Shown: in pieces, positions 44,685 through 54,933 of the stretch | How the letters are laid out: each line of letters opens with the position of its first letter | Numbering within the stretch: position 1 is the first letter of the stretch | Assembly: GCF_030269925.1 (NCBI RefSeq) | Contig: NC_085127.1 | Location: forward strand, 12,593,501 to 12,657,500 | Direction of reading: 5' to 3' | Source of the DNA: Bombyx mori | Taxonomy: Eukaryota > Arthropoda > Insecta > Lepidoptera > Bombycidae | Length of the DNA: 64,000 bases | Notes under the pieces: generated by a model | Seen by the model: the letters and a program-made list of their open reading frames with translations, nothing else | Told to the model about the DNA's origin: nothing | Database searches by the model: none | Made by a program: the position numbers and the translations under genes

Positions 44685-44835
44685 TGATGGGTCGACGAGC
44701 TCACGGTCCACCTTGTGTTAAATGGTAACCGCAGCCCATAGACATATACAAAATAAATGCCGCCACCCACCTCGAGACATGAGTTGTAAGGCCTCAGTTT
44801 TAACAGTACAACGGCTGCTCCATCCTTCAAACGGA
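44685..44835 (-). mobile_element. Bm1 SINE, diverged 3' half
   Basis: GATGGGTCGACGAGCTCACG to CAACGGCTGCTCCATCC, reversed. Confidence 0.75.
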
Positions 44836-45925
44836 TAATCGGTAATCAAATACAGTACCTATGATATAATATGTCATTAATAAAAAAATTAAAAAATAAA
44901 ATAAAATTCATTTAATTCAGACCCTCTTAAGTCCATATGTTGTAAGTAGAATAATACTTAGAACTATGTTAGTAAAATTAAAATTAAAATTAAAATTAGC
45001 AATTAAAACATTTAAACATTTAATTCATAAATCTGCGCTGCTTTGAGGCACCTGGTATATGGGTATGTATATGAACCCAGTGTCTCAAAACAGCACATTC
45101 GGGTTTAGTACCTATAACCATCAGGGTATTATTAGTACTCGTACGAACCCCAGAATGCTGCTGGTTTTTTGGTTACGATCACGATAGCGGAAACCGTTAT
45201 CGTGATCGCTAGATAGTGTAGGTACTTAGTAAATTAGGTAGGATGCGTTCGGAAATATTATTAATTAATACAGTAGGAATAGGCACAGTCATCTATATAA
45301 TGGCGTAGTATATGGCTTATAAATACCTTCTGATAAGATTACTGATTTGTGAAAAAAATGTAATGTGGCCGTAGAGAAATTGTCGGTCCTTAGGGGCCCC
45401 CTGAGAATGGGGGCCCTGGACACGGGCCCCGTGTGCCCTTATGGTAAAGACGGTATTGCTTATAACGCCGCCAGACCTATTTCAGTTGTGCAGAAATAAT
45501 ATGTTACCTACGCTTTGAAATAGGAAGGACCTGAGGCTTAAAATCTCAAAACAGCAACATCCAGCTACTTAGCTTGAGGTAATCCAAACCAGTTTGCTTA
45601 TACACTAATGACATTGCAAAATTAGTGATAAGAATATTGTTCTCGGCCAGCTTACTTAAATAATTCTATTAAATGTATTACATCCATGTACATAGCCTTT
45701 AATTGTATGACAACAAAGCGATTTATGCTGTAGGTACATCATATTGTTTGGCCTGAGAGATGGCGGAATTAACGCAGCGGTTAGAGGTCAGCCGTTTGTC
45801 GTGTGTTATTGCATTAATTAATAATAATTCTAAAGTTATTAATTAAATACGTTTGAGAGATATGAATGGAAAGCTGAATCTGCACTCGATAAGTACTCTC
45901 ACGATTCATGCACGATACGAATACA
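44836..45925. other. No gene; hairpin at 45176-45209
   Basis: CGATCACGATAGCGG and CCGTTATCGTGATCG form a 15-bp stem (one mismatch) with a loop of a few bases. 45395-45430 is a G/C-rich palindromic patch (GGGGCCCCC...GGGGGCCC). No gene. Confidence 0.5.
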
Positions 45926-46334
45926 GTGTGCTTAGTGCGAGTTTTTTAACGTTCTCGATAGCGTAAAAGTTAACCCAATTTTGTATGCAGTTGGAATAGC
46001 GCCCCTAACGGCAAAGGAAGGCAAACGATCCCATTTCATACAAATATGGGCTAACTTTTACGTAATCGAGAACGTCCGCACGGGTAGGTACCACCACCCT
46101 GCTTCTTTCTGCCGTGAAGCAGTAATGCGTTTCGGTTTGAAGGGTGGGGCAGCCGTTGTGACTATACTTATTATAATATTGACCTTAGAACTTATATCTC
46201 AAGGTGTGTGGCGAATTTACGCTGTAGATTTCTATGGGCTCCAGTAACCACTTAACACCAGGTGGGCTGTGAGCTCGTCCACATGTCTAAGCAATAAATA
46301 ATAATAAAAGTTAAAAAACTCGCACTAAGCACAC
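45926..46334. mobile_element. Palindromic MITE with a Bm1 inserted in its right arm
   Basis: Left arm 45926-45976 (GTGTGCTTAGTGCGAGTTTT ... AAAAGTTAACCCA) is the reverse complement of 46047-46074 plus 46310-46334. Removing 46075-46309 restores a continuous arm of about 50 bp. Confidence 0.82.
46075..46309 (+). mobile_element. Bm1 SINE, 5'-truncated, inside a MITE arm
   Basis: Starts at TCCGCACGGGTAGGTACC, complete to GCAATAAATAATAATAAAA. Confidence 0.9.
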
Positions 46335-46574
46335 AGATCGATTATTTTCTAGGATTGTATTTTACCGTATTTGCCTCTTTCTGACACGCTGTGTCCTAGT
46401 TTGAAGGACATATGACTATGGAACTATAAGTACCAATGTAAATTAACAAATCCTACTGATCAGCGCGTATAGTACCTATAGTGAACATCAGGCTATCAAC
46501 GTTCGAAATCACATCATGGAAGGCAAAAGAGAAAACCCTACCTTATCTCATGTAACTGCTAGCTCCCTTACTGC

Positions 46575-46810
46575 TTTTTTTATTTATTCCTCTTTGATGC
46601 ACGCCCGGCTGGTCTTAGTGGTTACCAAAGCCCTCTAACCTTAACAAAAACGGCCCACCCATCGGGATGAGCTCCAAGTATCAGTTTTTCAGTACAACGG
46701 CTGCCCCGCCATTGAAACCGAGAGGCATTACTGCTTCACGGCATATGTAGTATTATGTAGGCAGAAGTACTTACCCGTGCGGGCTAACAAGAAGCGATAC
46801 CACTAATGAC
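46575..46810 (-). mobile_element. Bm1-like SINE, diverged
   Basis: CACGCCCGGCTGGTCTTAGTGG, AACGGCTGCCCCGCC, CCGTGCGGGCTAACAAG. Confidence 0.75.
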
Positions 46811-47034
46811 AGTTTGGAAACCTTTTCATCACTTCAGGGTTTCCAAGAAGGAACATGGTTATACATGTCCATGTTTAATACGAGAGCAACCAGAATAACG
46901 GAAATGCTTCCTAATTCACCCTAATTCTGAACGAAATGGTCATCACAAGGACGCATGTGATATGTTCCGCCTGTGATTTGATATGGTGCAACTCTGTTTT
47001 TAAGGGGACACGCCATGTCGACATAATTCATCGG

Positions 47035-47615
47035 CTTTTCCCGATACACTATCGGTGCTTTTAAGCATTCCAAGCGCCAGTCACAGTCCTCGTCGAATTC
47101 GTTGAACAGTTCATCGTGAAAATTAACTCGCAGACACAACCCACTGAGTTTCTCGTCGGATCTAGTCAGTGTTTCGTGATTCCGAGCCGGTGGTAGATTC
47201 AGCAAAGCCACTGCCCTTGCTAGGACTAGTGTTAGCAAAAGCGGTTCAATGGTAGACAGCTGCTTGGCTCTGCTCCTGGTATTGCTGAACTGATGGTAGG
47301 ACCTCTTGTGAATCCGCACGGGTAGGTACTACCACCCTGCCTATTTCTGCCTTGAAGCAGTAATGCGTTTCGGTTTGAAGGGTGGGGCAGCCGTTGTAAC
47401 TGTACTTGAGACCTTAGAACTTATATCTCAAGGTGGGTGGCGCATTTACGTTGTAGATGTCTATGGGCTCCAGTAACCACTCACCATCAGGTGGACCGTA
47501 CGCTCGCCTGCCTACAAGGTCAATATAAAAAAGGCGTCAGGCTGAACCCCGTGAGCACGTCCGGTGAATCTAGGAGAACTCCTGAACGTTACTAGCATAG
47601 ATAGGCAAAAAAACA
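47035..47615 (+). mobile_element. Jockey LINE 3' end split by a chimeric SINE
   Basis: 47035-47240 (CACTATCGGTGCTTTTAAGC, GAGTTTCTCGTCGGATC, GTTAGCAA) and 47531-47615 (GGCTGAACCCCGTGAGCACG to A tract) are one LINE; 47241-47530 is foreign. Confidence 0.78.
47241..47530 (+). mobile_element. Chimeric SINE: SINE-2 head, Bm1 body, SINE-2 tail
   Basis: GGTAGACAGCTGCTTGGCTC (SINE-2) passes into CTGATGGTAGGACCTCTTG ... CTATGGGCTCCAGTAACCAC (Bm1). It then ends as CATCAGGTGGACCGTACGCTC (SINE-2) and an A-rich end. Confidence 0.8.
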
Positions 47616-49395
47616 GAAACCGGAATCTTCCTAATTTTCCAACAATGCATTTCTCTATATAACGTAAATCAGTTTATTCACGTTAGTAAGTAAAAGAATG
47701 TTCCAATTCCTAGTCCTCTAGTAAATACGATGCTATTTCCAATTTCAGGTCCCTTGTAATTTAACATCGAGATTGAATCAAGCAAGAAACGACAAGAGAA
47801 TATTTGCTAAACGTCTGAATCGCTGCAGTAAACCGTGCATTCAGTGGCATTTGCAATTTAGTCCTATTCCCGTACGACGACAACCGATAAATCGCGTCAC
47901 ACGTGAGAAACGCTTCATTACAAGTCGCCACGTGTGTAGGTTCAATATGATTTTCGAACATTGTTTGAATTATTTTGACAGATTTGCTTAAAAGAGAAAC
48001 AATGGTCGTTGTAATGGCTATAAAGAAAGGTTTCTAAATTCTAATGTGAATGCAAAATAATATCCTTTTAATTTATGTTACAGTTATCGTATAATAGAAG
48101 ATCTTTGATAACAAAATTTGGATCATTGGTCTACCGAGCAACGATATCAATTCAGTAAAAGATATTCCCATTGCCTTTCACTCCGTACATGTAAATAAAT
48201 TTCAATAATTAAGTACCTGTATACTTCAGACAGAAAACGCCGACTTGCCTTTTTTAATACGATTTTATTAGCTTCAGACGTATGTATGTTACGGAATCTT
48301 TGAACATGATTTTGACCCCCTTCAAAACGTCGGATTAACTCGAAATTTGGTATGTTTATTAAGGACCGATGAAAAATCAATATTAAAACAAAAATAAAAA
48401 AAACTTAAATTCAACAAAACATGAAAAAAAATTATAATAGTTTAAAAAAAAAAACCAAATACGCTTTTATAAAAAATCCAACTAAAATATAGAAAATAAA
48501 TTTTAATACATTTGAATTAAAAATAGTGTAAGAAAAATGATTTTATTGGAAAAAAAAAAGCGTGGGGTGCATGGTATCAGTAGTTATAAATATTTTATGA
48601 ACCGATATGAGTAGATGGGTTATTTTGATAATATCCTGAAAAGCACCCTGCATTTTTTTTAAATAAGATTTAATTATTATTTATTTCTTTGTTTCTAAAA
48701 TGTAGCCTTCATTGAGAGTAAAATAATCTAAGCACCGATTAATAAATTGACCTACTAATTACTTCATAGTGGGCTTAGATTTATAGGTCCGGAAAATGTG
48801 AGGTAAAAGAAACTTACTTATATCAGAATCAGAGACACCCTACAAGTCCACTGCAGTTGAACTGAAGGCGATAACATAACGGAAGCAATACAGCGCTCTG
48901 ACAATAATACATTTGAAACATGATATGAACACCGCAATAATATGTTCGCTTGAATTTTACATTTTTGTTTATAGCAACGGGGTGAGAGTGGACTTTTTTT
49001 TTGGGAAATATGAATACTAACCTAATTAAAATATTAATGCTTCATGTTAGTGAGTTCAAATATGAACGGTCGAGGAAGCTAAGTCAACATAAACAGTACA
49101 AAAACAAAAACAACAATAGAATAAAATTTTTGGATCGTGACTTTAAAAGCGCTATAGCATAAATCATCAACACCGTGACCACCTCCCTTGAACAGACACA
49201 ATAAACAATTTGAATTACATATTAGGGTCAAAAAGTAGTGGACATAAACGTAAAAAGATAGGATATTTATTATAATTATTTCATTATTATTTCAGATATG
49301 TATGGAAATCATTAATAAATCTGCGCTCATTGCTGTCTGGTCATTGGTGATCGCAGGTTCAAGATCGGGTATGCACGACCGTTAATGGCATAGAC
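47616..49395. other. No gene seen
   Basis: A+T-rich with A tracts (48380-48560). 49340-49370 has a box B-like GCAGGTTCAAGATC, perhaps a SINE head remnant. Confidence 0.4.
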
Positions 49396-49712
49396 CCGTG
49401 GTCACCAAACTGCGGTCCGCGGGCCGATGTGGCCCCTGGACGATATTTCTGCGGCCGCGGCAGAGTAAACAATTTTAGTAGAAATAAAAAATACTTATTA
49501 ATATATTTACCATCTTTTTCATTACAGATATATTTTCACGCCTATTCCTAATTAATAAGCTACCCACGTTGCATAAATAATAATTATAATTGATTTATCT
49601 ATGGACAATCGCCTTTTGACACTTGATATTAAATATGTCAATTGACTGGTGGTCAACTAAATAGTCCAATTATATGTGGTCCGCAGTGATACCTCACGTG
49701 TAACGACCACTG
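49396..49712. mobile_element. hAT-type MITE, 317 bp, with 8-bp duplication
   Basis: CCGTGGTCACCAAACTGCGG at left pairs with reversed CAGTGGTCG at right; inner GCGGTCC / GGTCCGC also pair. GCATAGAC at 49388-49395 and 49713-49720. Confidence 0.85.
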
Positions 49713-49732
49713 GCATAGACCATTGATATAGA

Positions 49733-50172
49733 TTGACTTCCCCGGTGAAAGAATAACATCGTATAATAAAAATCAAACCCGCAAAATTATAATTTGCGTA
49801 ATTACTGATGGTAGGACCTCTTGTGAGTCCGCACGGGCACGTACTAAGACCCTGCCTATTTCTGCCGTGAAGCAGTAATGCGGTTCGGTTTGTAGGGCGG
49901 TGCAGCCGTTGTAACTATATTTGAGACCTTAGAACTTATATCTCAAGGTGGGTGGCGCATTTACGTTGTAGATGACTATGGGCTCCAGTAACTACTTAAC
50001 ACCAGGTGGGCTGTGAGCTCGTCCATCCATCATCATTATCCTGCCCTTCTCCCAGTCACCTGGGGTCGGCGCAACATGTTTTCTCCTTCCATACTCTTCT
50101 ATCATATACCATTTCTTCGCTCAAAAACATCGTGAGCTCGTCCATCCATATAAGCAATAAAAAAAAATAAAA
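49733..50172 (+). mobile_element. Bm1 SINE interrupted by a 101-bp LINE tail
   Basis: Bm1 from GACTTCCCCGGTGAAAGAATA to the tail. The tail is split at 50030: GTGAGCTCGTCCATCCAT is present twice (50013-50030 and 50132-50149) around foreign DNA. Confidence 0.88.
50031..50131 (-). mobile_element. LINE 3'-tail insertion, 101 bp
   Basis: CATCATTATCCTGCCCTTCTCCC and CTGGGGTCGGCGCAACATG, reversed, are the tail of a common lepidopteran LINE (RTE/CR1-like). 18-bp duplication around it. Confidence 0.75.
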
Positions 50173-50228
50173 AAAAGGCCGACGCTTTTCTTTGAGACAC
50201 GAGAGCGAAGACTTAATTATATTATAGT

Positions 50229-50560
50229 ACTAGCGACCCGCCCTCGCTTCGCTTCGGAAACATAAAATTTTATTATTGATAGTTGAGTCCCGCGATGTTA
50301 CCCGCGGTTATTACCGTCGAAGCTAGTCTAAAAAAGTAGCCTAAGTTACTCCATCATCAGCTGTCAGTGAAAGTCCCCTCAAAATCGGTCAAGCCGTTCC
50401 AGAGACTAGCCGGAACAAACAGGCAGACAGACAAAAATTGTAAAAAATGTTATTTTGGTGTAGGTATGTACCGTATATATATTCATATGCATGTAGTAAA
50501 AAGAGGCTATTTCAATATTACAAACAGCCATTCCAGTTTTATTTATATGTATAGATTTAA
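50229..50560 (+). repeat. RTE-like 3' repeat
   Basis: TAGCGACCCGCCCTCGCTTC, AAATCGGTCAAGCCGTTCC and ATATGTATAGATTTAATTAA; reverse relative at 14169-14369. Confidence 0.6.
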
Positions 50561-50699
50561 TTAATAACGGTTGCCTTTTCATTTAAACTAAAATGCCCGA
50601 ACGTTTCACGAAATACGCAAAATGGTGTTGCCACACCTGTGCGCGCTCGTAAATTGCCTTAACATAAGTGCGCAATTACAATTTTTATGTAGGTTTGAA

Positions 50700-50832
50700 T
50701 TTAATTTTACTAAATGGTTCTTTAATAATTCATTCACCATCCAGGCGGTTCGATTGTGGAATGCTCTGTCGGATGCAGTGAGAAGTGCGCCAACTTTAAA
50801 CTGCTTTCAAAGAATGTTAAAGGAACATTAAT
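50700..50832 (+). pseudogene. LINE ORF2 C-terminal remnant
   Basis: FTIQAVRLWNALSDAVRSAP and NCFQRMLKEH with stop match the RLWNSLP...F...L C-terminal motif of jockey/CR1-group LINE proteins. Only about 40 codons remain. Confidence 0.6.
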
Positions 50833-50954
50833 TATTTGCTTAGTGTTGTTTGATTGTATCATTATCATTTCCATACTGTTGATTTGTTATGTGTATGTAA
50901 GTATGTACATATATTGGTATATAAATAAAATAGTTATTTCATATTAGTATAAAT

Positions 50955-51394
50955 GAGGCCTATAAAATCAAAGGCAGCTAAACGCCATAATGTCGTAAAA
51001 TGGATTAACAATGACGCTATCTTGTTTAGTTAGTTGGACACGCTTTAGTGTTTTCATGTTAGAACAAATGCAGCTAAATCTCTAACAAATTCAGTTCAAA
51101 CATTTTATTTTTACTCAGTACTAAGTGCTAATAAACGAAGTTTTATCATTTAAAATTCAGATTATTAGTAATATTCTCATTCTTTATAAATCTGCTTTAA
51201 AATAAAGAATATCGTAGCTATTCGAACAGTTATTTCAGCTTCTCAAACCGGGAGTGTTGCTAACACTGGCCCTAGCAAGAACAGTACTTCAATGGATCGG
51301 GAGGATCCGTAATGACGTGTTTAGGGCCGACTTTTGTAGTTTACCTGAATATTTGACAGACTTGGATTTAGCTGCCTTTGATTTTATAGGCCTC
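50955..51394. mobile_element. MITE with perfect 28-bp inverted ends
   Basis: 50955-50982 (GAGGCCTATAAAATCAAAGG...) is an exact reverse complement of 51367-51394. 440 bp, non-coding. A jockey LINE scrap lies inside at about 51235-51335. Confidence 0.82.
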
Positions 51395-51999
51395 AAATAG
51401 TAAAAAAAAACTTTTTCAGCTATTTGAATGGAGTAAGTAAGCTAGGTAATTAAAAACATCGAACTGTTGATGCTAATACCAAATAAAACGCACCTTCAAT
51501 TAAAAAGATAAACGTCTCGTATTAGGCGAAATATTAAATATTGCAATTTTTGGAAAAAACTATTTTGTAGTCGCATTCTACATGCCTCGATATCCCTATT
51601 ATATAAAATTCCGCACATTACATTCGAAATTAAGTAAATTTTTTTACCACTAGAGCGACGGTTTCCAAAGGGTAAAACTAGTAATGCAGATTCAGTCGTT
51701 TTATCATGAAGTTATTAGTAACATGCCAGCGATTTGGAATCACTAATGATCCGACATAAACGTGGTTATAATAATCGGCAAACTTCTTGAGCATTTGTTG
51801 ACGTAGTGGGGGTAAGTTTGCGCATGGTACACTCACGTGCAAAAACATTACTTACTCTGCGTCATAATGCTATTAAAATTATTAAAATCAACATATGTAT
51901 TTATTTATATATTTATTAGAACATCAACAAAACATATAGGTTAATAATTGTAATAATTTAATCTTGGGGTAAAATAGATATTCCTTCTATTAAGTCAAA
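51395..51999. other. No gene seen
   Basis: A+T-rich, no assignment. Confidence 0.4.
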
Positions 52000-52715
52000 A
52001 CTAGAGCTGTTGCCAGGTCTTGGTTCAGTTGAAGCGAAGCTGGTATTTGTATTTTTTTTTTTCGTTATCATAATCTTGACCATCATCATCATCACTGTTT
52101 TCATCACCCGAGTCGCTATCATCGTGATGAGTCGACATAGGGCTCATCGGCGTGGTTTACAACTCGGTCGATTCGGTCTTCTTTTTTGTCTATAATTAAT
52201 TATTTTTTGAAGATATTCGATTCGTAGTAATCGAATGTTACTTTTTTCATTTACCAGCTTCCGATTATTTTCTGTTCTTTTTTTCCATCTGAAGCCTAGC
52301 TCTTTCATAATTCGTCGTAAGCTTCATTCCGAGCCATTAAAATTTATATCTTCTTTAAATGTTTCGAAGCCTTTCTACGGTACGGAGTTTCGCTGCTTGT
52401 TATGTAGTTATTATGATTACATCTTTTTATTACAGATTGAACGAAACTATCCATTCCGGTAACTTTCTTCTTCCCTGATCTTTTCTTACCCGGAGTCCGC
52501 AACACGGCGAGCAAGCCAGAGCCTTTAGCTTCGTTAATAATGCACCTAACAGTACTCACTGATGTTTTTGTTGCTTCCGAAGTCTGTTTTAATTTTTCCA
52601 TATCATTCTTCCCGTGTTTTATAATGAAGCAATATACGTCGTACACAAATTTTCTACCCTTTCTTTTAAGTACTACACCAGTTTGTCACGGCATAGTGTA
52701 TGTTTTATAAAAAAT
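52000..52715 (-). pseudogene. Tc1/mariner-like transposase remnant (N- and C-terminal parts)
   Basis: - strand 52344-52690 reads LKRKGRKFVYDVYCFI, EATKTSVSTVRCIINEAKG and TPGKKRSGKKK, an HTH region. It continues after a stop as SLRRIMKELGFRWKK. 52000-52190 on the same strand encodes an acidic end (DDSDSGDENSDDDDG). The DDE core is missing. Superfamily inferred from the HTH. Confidence 0.6.
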
Positions 52716-52722
52716 CAAACCC

Positions 52723-54046
52723 ATTCCGACAGGAGCCCTCTTCTTCGATATAGCGAAGGCGTTCGACAAAGTCTGGCACAACGGTTTGATATACAAACTG
52801 TATAACATGGGAGTGCCAGACAGACTCGTGCTCATCATACGAGACTACTTGTCGAACCGTTCGTTCCGATATCGAGTCGAGGGAACGCGTTCCCGGCCCC
52901 GTCACGTCACAGCCGGAGTCCCGCAAGGCTCCGCCCTCTCCCCGTTACTATTCAGTTTGTATATCAATGATATACCCCGGTCTCCGGAGACCCATCTGGC
53001 GCTCTTCGCCGATGACACCGCCATCTACTACTCGTGTAGGAAGAAGGCGTTGCTTCATCGACGACTTCAGACCGCAGCTACCACCATGGGACAGTGGTTC
53101 CGGAAGTGGCGCATCGACATCAACCCCACGAAAAGCACAGCGGTGCTCTTCAAAAGGGGTCGCCCTCCGAACACCACGCTGAGCATCCCTCTCCCGACTA
53201 GGCGCGTCAACACCCCCGCCCCCGCCGTTCGCCCAATCACGATGTTCGACCAGCCCATACCGTGGGCCCCGAAGGTCAAATACTTAGGCGTCACCCTCGA
53301 CAGTAGGATGACATTCCGCCCCCACATTAAGACGGTACGCGACCGTGCCGCCTTCATTCTAGGACGTCTCTACCCGATGATATGTAGGCGAAGTAAAATG
53401 TCCCTTAGAAATAAGGTGACACTCTACAAAACTTGCATACGCCCCGTCATGACCTATGCAAGTGTAGTGTTCGCTCACGCGGCCCGCATACACCTAAAAA
53501 CATTTCAAATTATTCAATCCCGTTTTTGCAGGATAGCCGTCGGAGCCCCGTGGTTCGTCAGGAACGTCGACCTCCATGACGACCTGGACTTAGAGTCCAT
53601 CAGTAAGTATCTTCAGTCGGCGTCCATGCGCCACTTCGATAAAGCGGCACGACACGAGAACCCTCTCATCGTGGCCGCCGGTAACTACATTCCCGATCCT
53701 GCGGACAGAATGGAAAGCAGTCGACGTCGCCCAAAACACGTCATCTCGGATCCTCCTGATCCACTAACGGTGCTTTTAGGTACTTCAAGCACCGGTCACC
53801 GTTCTCGTCGAACCCGTCGCTTGCGACGAAGGGCTCGACGAGTAAATTAACTCTCAGACACAGCCCACTGAGTTTCTCGCCGGATCTTCTCAGTGGGTCG
53901 CGTTTCCGATCCGGTGGTAGATTCGGCGAAGCACGGCTCTTGCTAGGGTTCGTGTTAGCAACATCGTCAGGTTTGAGCCCCGTGAGCTCACCTACTAAAG
54001 TTAGGGTTACGCTGACATAGCCGCTAGGGCTATCAGCTTAGGCAGG

Positions 54047-54074
<28 letters not shown>
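52723..54074 (+). mobile_element. Jockey LINE (BMC1-like), 5'-truncated, RT to poly-A
   Basis: The best-preserved LINE copy in the window. The coding region begins at the truncated 5' end and is open to TAA at 53848-53850. The 3'UTR follows (CCCACTGAGTTTCTCGCCGG, CATAGCCGCTAGGGCTATCAG) and a poly-A to 54074. AAAAATCAA occurs on both sides and may be the duplication. Confidence 0.92.
52729..53850 (+). CDS. Jockey-clade reverse transcriptase, C-terminal two thirds (5'-truncated LINE ORF2)
   Basis: Open frame of 373 codons without its own start, as it is cut at the 5' end. RT motif A FFDIAKAFDKVWH, motif B GVPQGSALSPLLFSLYIND and motif C LFADDTAIY (catalytic Asp pair present) lie within about 105 codons. 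Thumb and C-terminal region follow (KVKYLGVTLDSRMTFRPHIK, KVTLYKTCIRPVMTYASVV), ending in an Arg-rich RRTRRLRRRARR. The endonuclease and RT fingers are missing, so it cannot move on its own. The intact frame suggests a recent insertion. Confidence 0.88.
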   Translation, partial: TGALFFDIAKAFDKVWHNGLIYKLYNMGVPDRLVLIIRDYLSNRSFRYRVEGTRSRPRHVTAGVPQGSALSPLLFSLYINDIPRSPETHLALFADDTAIYYSCRKKALLHRRLQTAATTMGQWFRKWRIDINPTKSTAVLFKRGRPPNTTLSIPLPTRRVNTPAPAVRPITMFDQPIPWAPKVKYLGVTLDSRMTFRPHIKTVRDRAAFILGRLYPMICRRSKMSLRNKVTLYKTCIRPVMTYASVVFAHAARIHLKTFQIIQSRFCRIAVGAPWFVRNVDLHDDLDLESISKYLQSASMRHFDKAARHENPLIVAAGNYIPDPADRMESSRRRPKHVISDPPDPLTVLLGTSSTGHRSRRTRRLRRRARRVN

Positions 54075-54077
<3 letters not shown>

Positions 54078-54552
54078 ACAAACACTCAACAAATAGCAAT
54101 GGCAACAAAGTCCACAAGCAATTATAACAAATAACTTAACGATTAATAACGATAGACTTTCCACTGTACGCAAGCGTACTTTTGGGAGCAAGCGGAATGA
54201 GGGCGCGGTGCGGGACGCAAGGTTCGACTGATCTACCAATAACGCGCTCGATACGATTTCCCCTGCCGTCGCGCCTCACCCTCACCACCAAAGTGATCTA
54301 AAATTCGGTTCTGCGCAGTCAAGGTCATTTGCTCAAGAAGTTTGCCGATTACTATACCCTTTTTTTTGCATAATAATATACCAGTCACAAGCTTACATTC
54401 TACTTGGTGTAATCTTTACCGGAGACCAGACATCATATCCTATCCTAAAGCATCATATTCTAAAGCATGAGCTCGAACTCTCTATGAGTGAAACTTTAAT
54501 ATGAATTTCTTCATGATTGTGTCTGCTGTCCACTCTTACACAATGTACCATG
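54075..54552. other. No gene seen
   Basis: May include the 5' flank of the transposase remnant cut by the LINE. 54160-54300 is G+C-rich without a family match. Confidence 0.35.
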
Positions 54553-54674
54553 CAAGTAGGCAGCGGCTTGGCTCTGCCCCTGGCATTGCTGAAGTCCATG
54601 GGCGACGGTAACCACTCACCATCAGGTGGGCCGTATGCTCGTCTGCCTACAAGGGCAATAAAAAAAAAAAAAAA
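54553..54674 (+). mobile_element. SINE-2, best copy
   Basis: GTAGGCAGCGGCTTGGCTCTG, GGCATTGCTGAAGTCCATGG, ACCATCAGGTGGGCCGTATG and a long A tract. Its end is clearly related to the end of Bm1. Confidence 0.75.
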
Positions 54675-54777
54675 TTAATTAAATTCAATTAAGCATCATA
54701 CAATGTTAAAAATACATTAATGCTATTTATTCAAACGATAGAGAGGAGAAATAAAAATCAAATAAAACGTAAATTAG

Positions 54778-54783
54778 TTTATT
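54778..54783 (-). terminator. RpL36: Polyadenylation signal of eL36
   Basis: TTTATT on + (AATAAA on -) begins about 7 nt after the eL36 stop codon, implying a very short 3'UTR. No competing signal is closer. Confidence 0.6.
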
Positions 54784-54789
54784 TATCAC

Positions 54790-54933
54790 TTAATGGTGAT
54801 GGTGATGAGCCTGGGCGGCTGCCTTCCTCATCTGAGCGAGCACGTTGCTAAGTTCTTCACGCTTCCTCTTGGCGCGGATGTGTGTGCCCAATCGTCGCTT
54901 CAAGAACTTCAGAGCACGCTTGTCTTTTGACAC
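54790..54933 (-). CDS. RpL36: eL36 coding exon 3
   Basis: 48 codons including TAA; acceptor GTGCTCCAG|GTG. Encodes [25 protein letters not shown] and a C-terminal histidine run. Confidence 0.95.
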   Translation of the reverse strand: MSKDKRALKFLKRRLGTHIRAKRKREELSNVLAQMRKAAAQAHHHHH

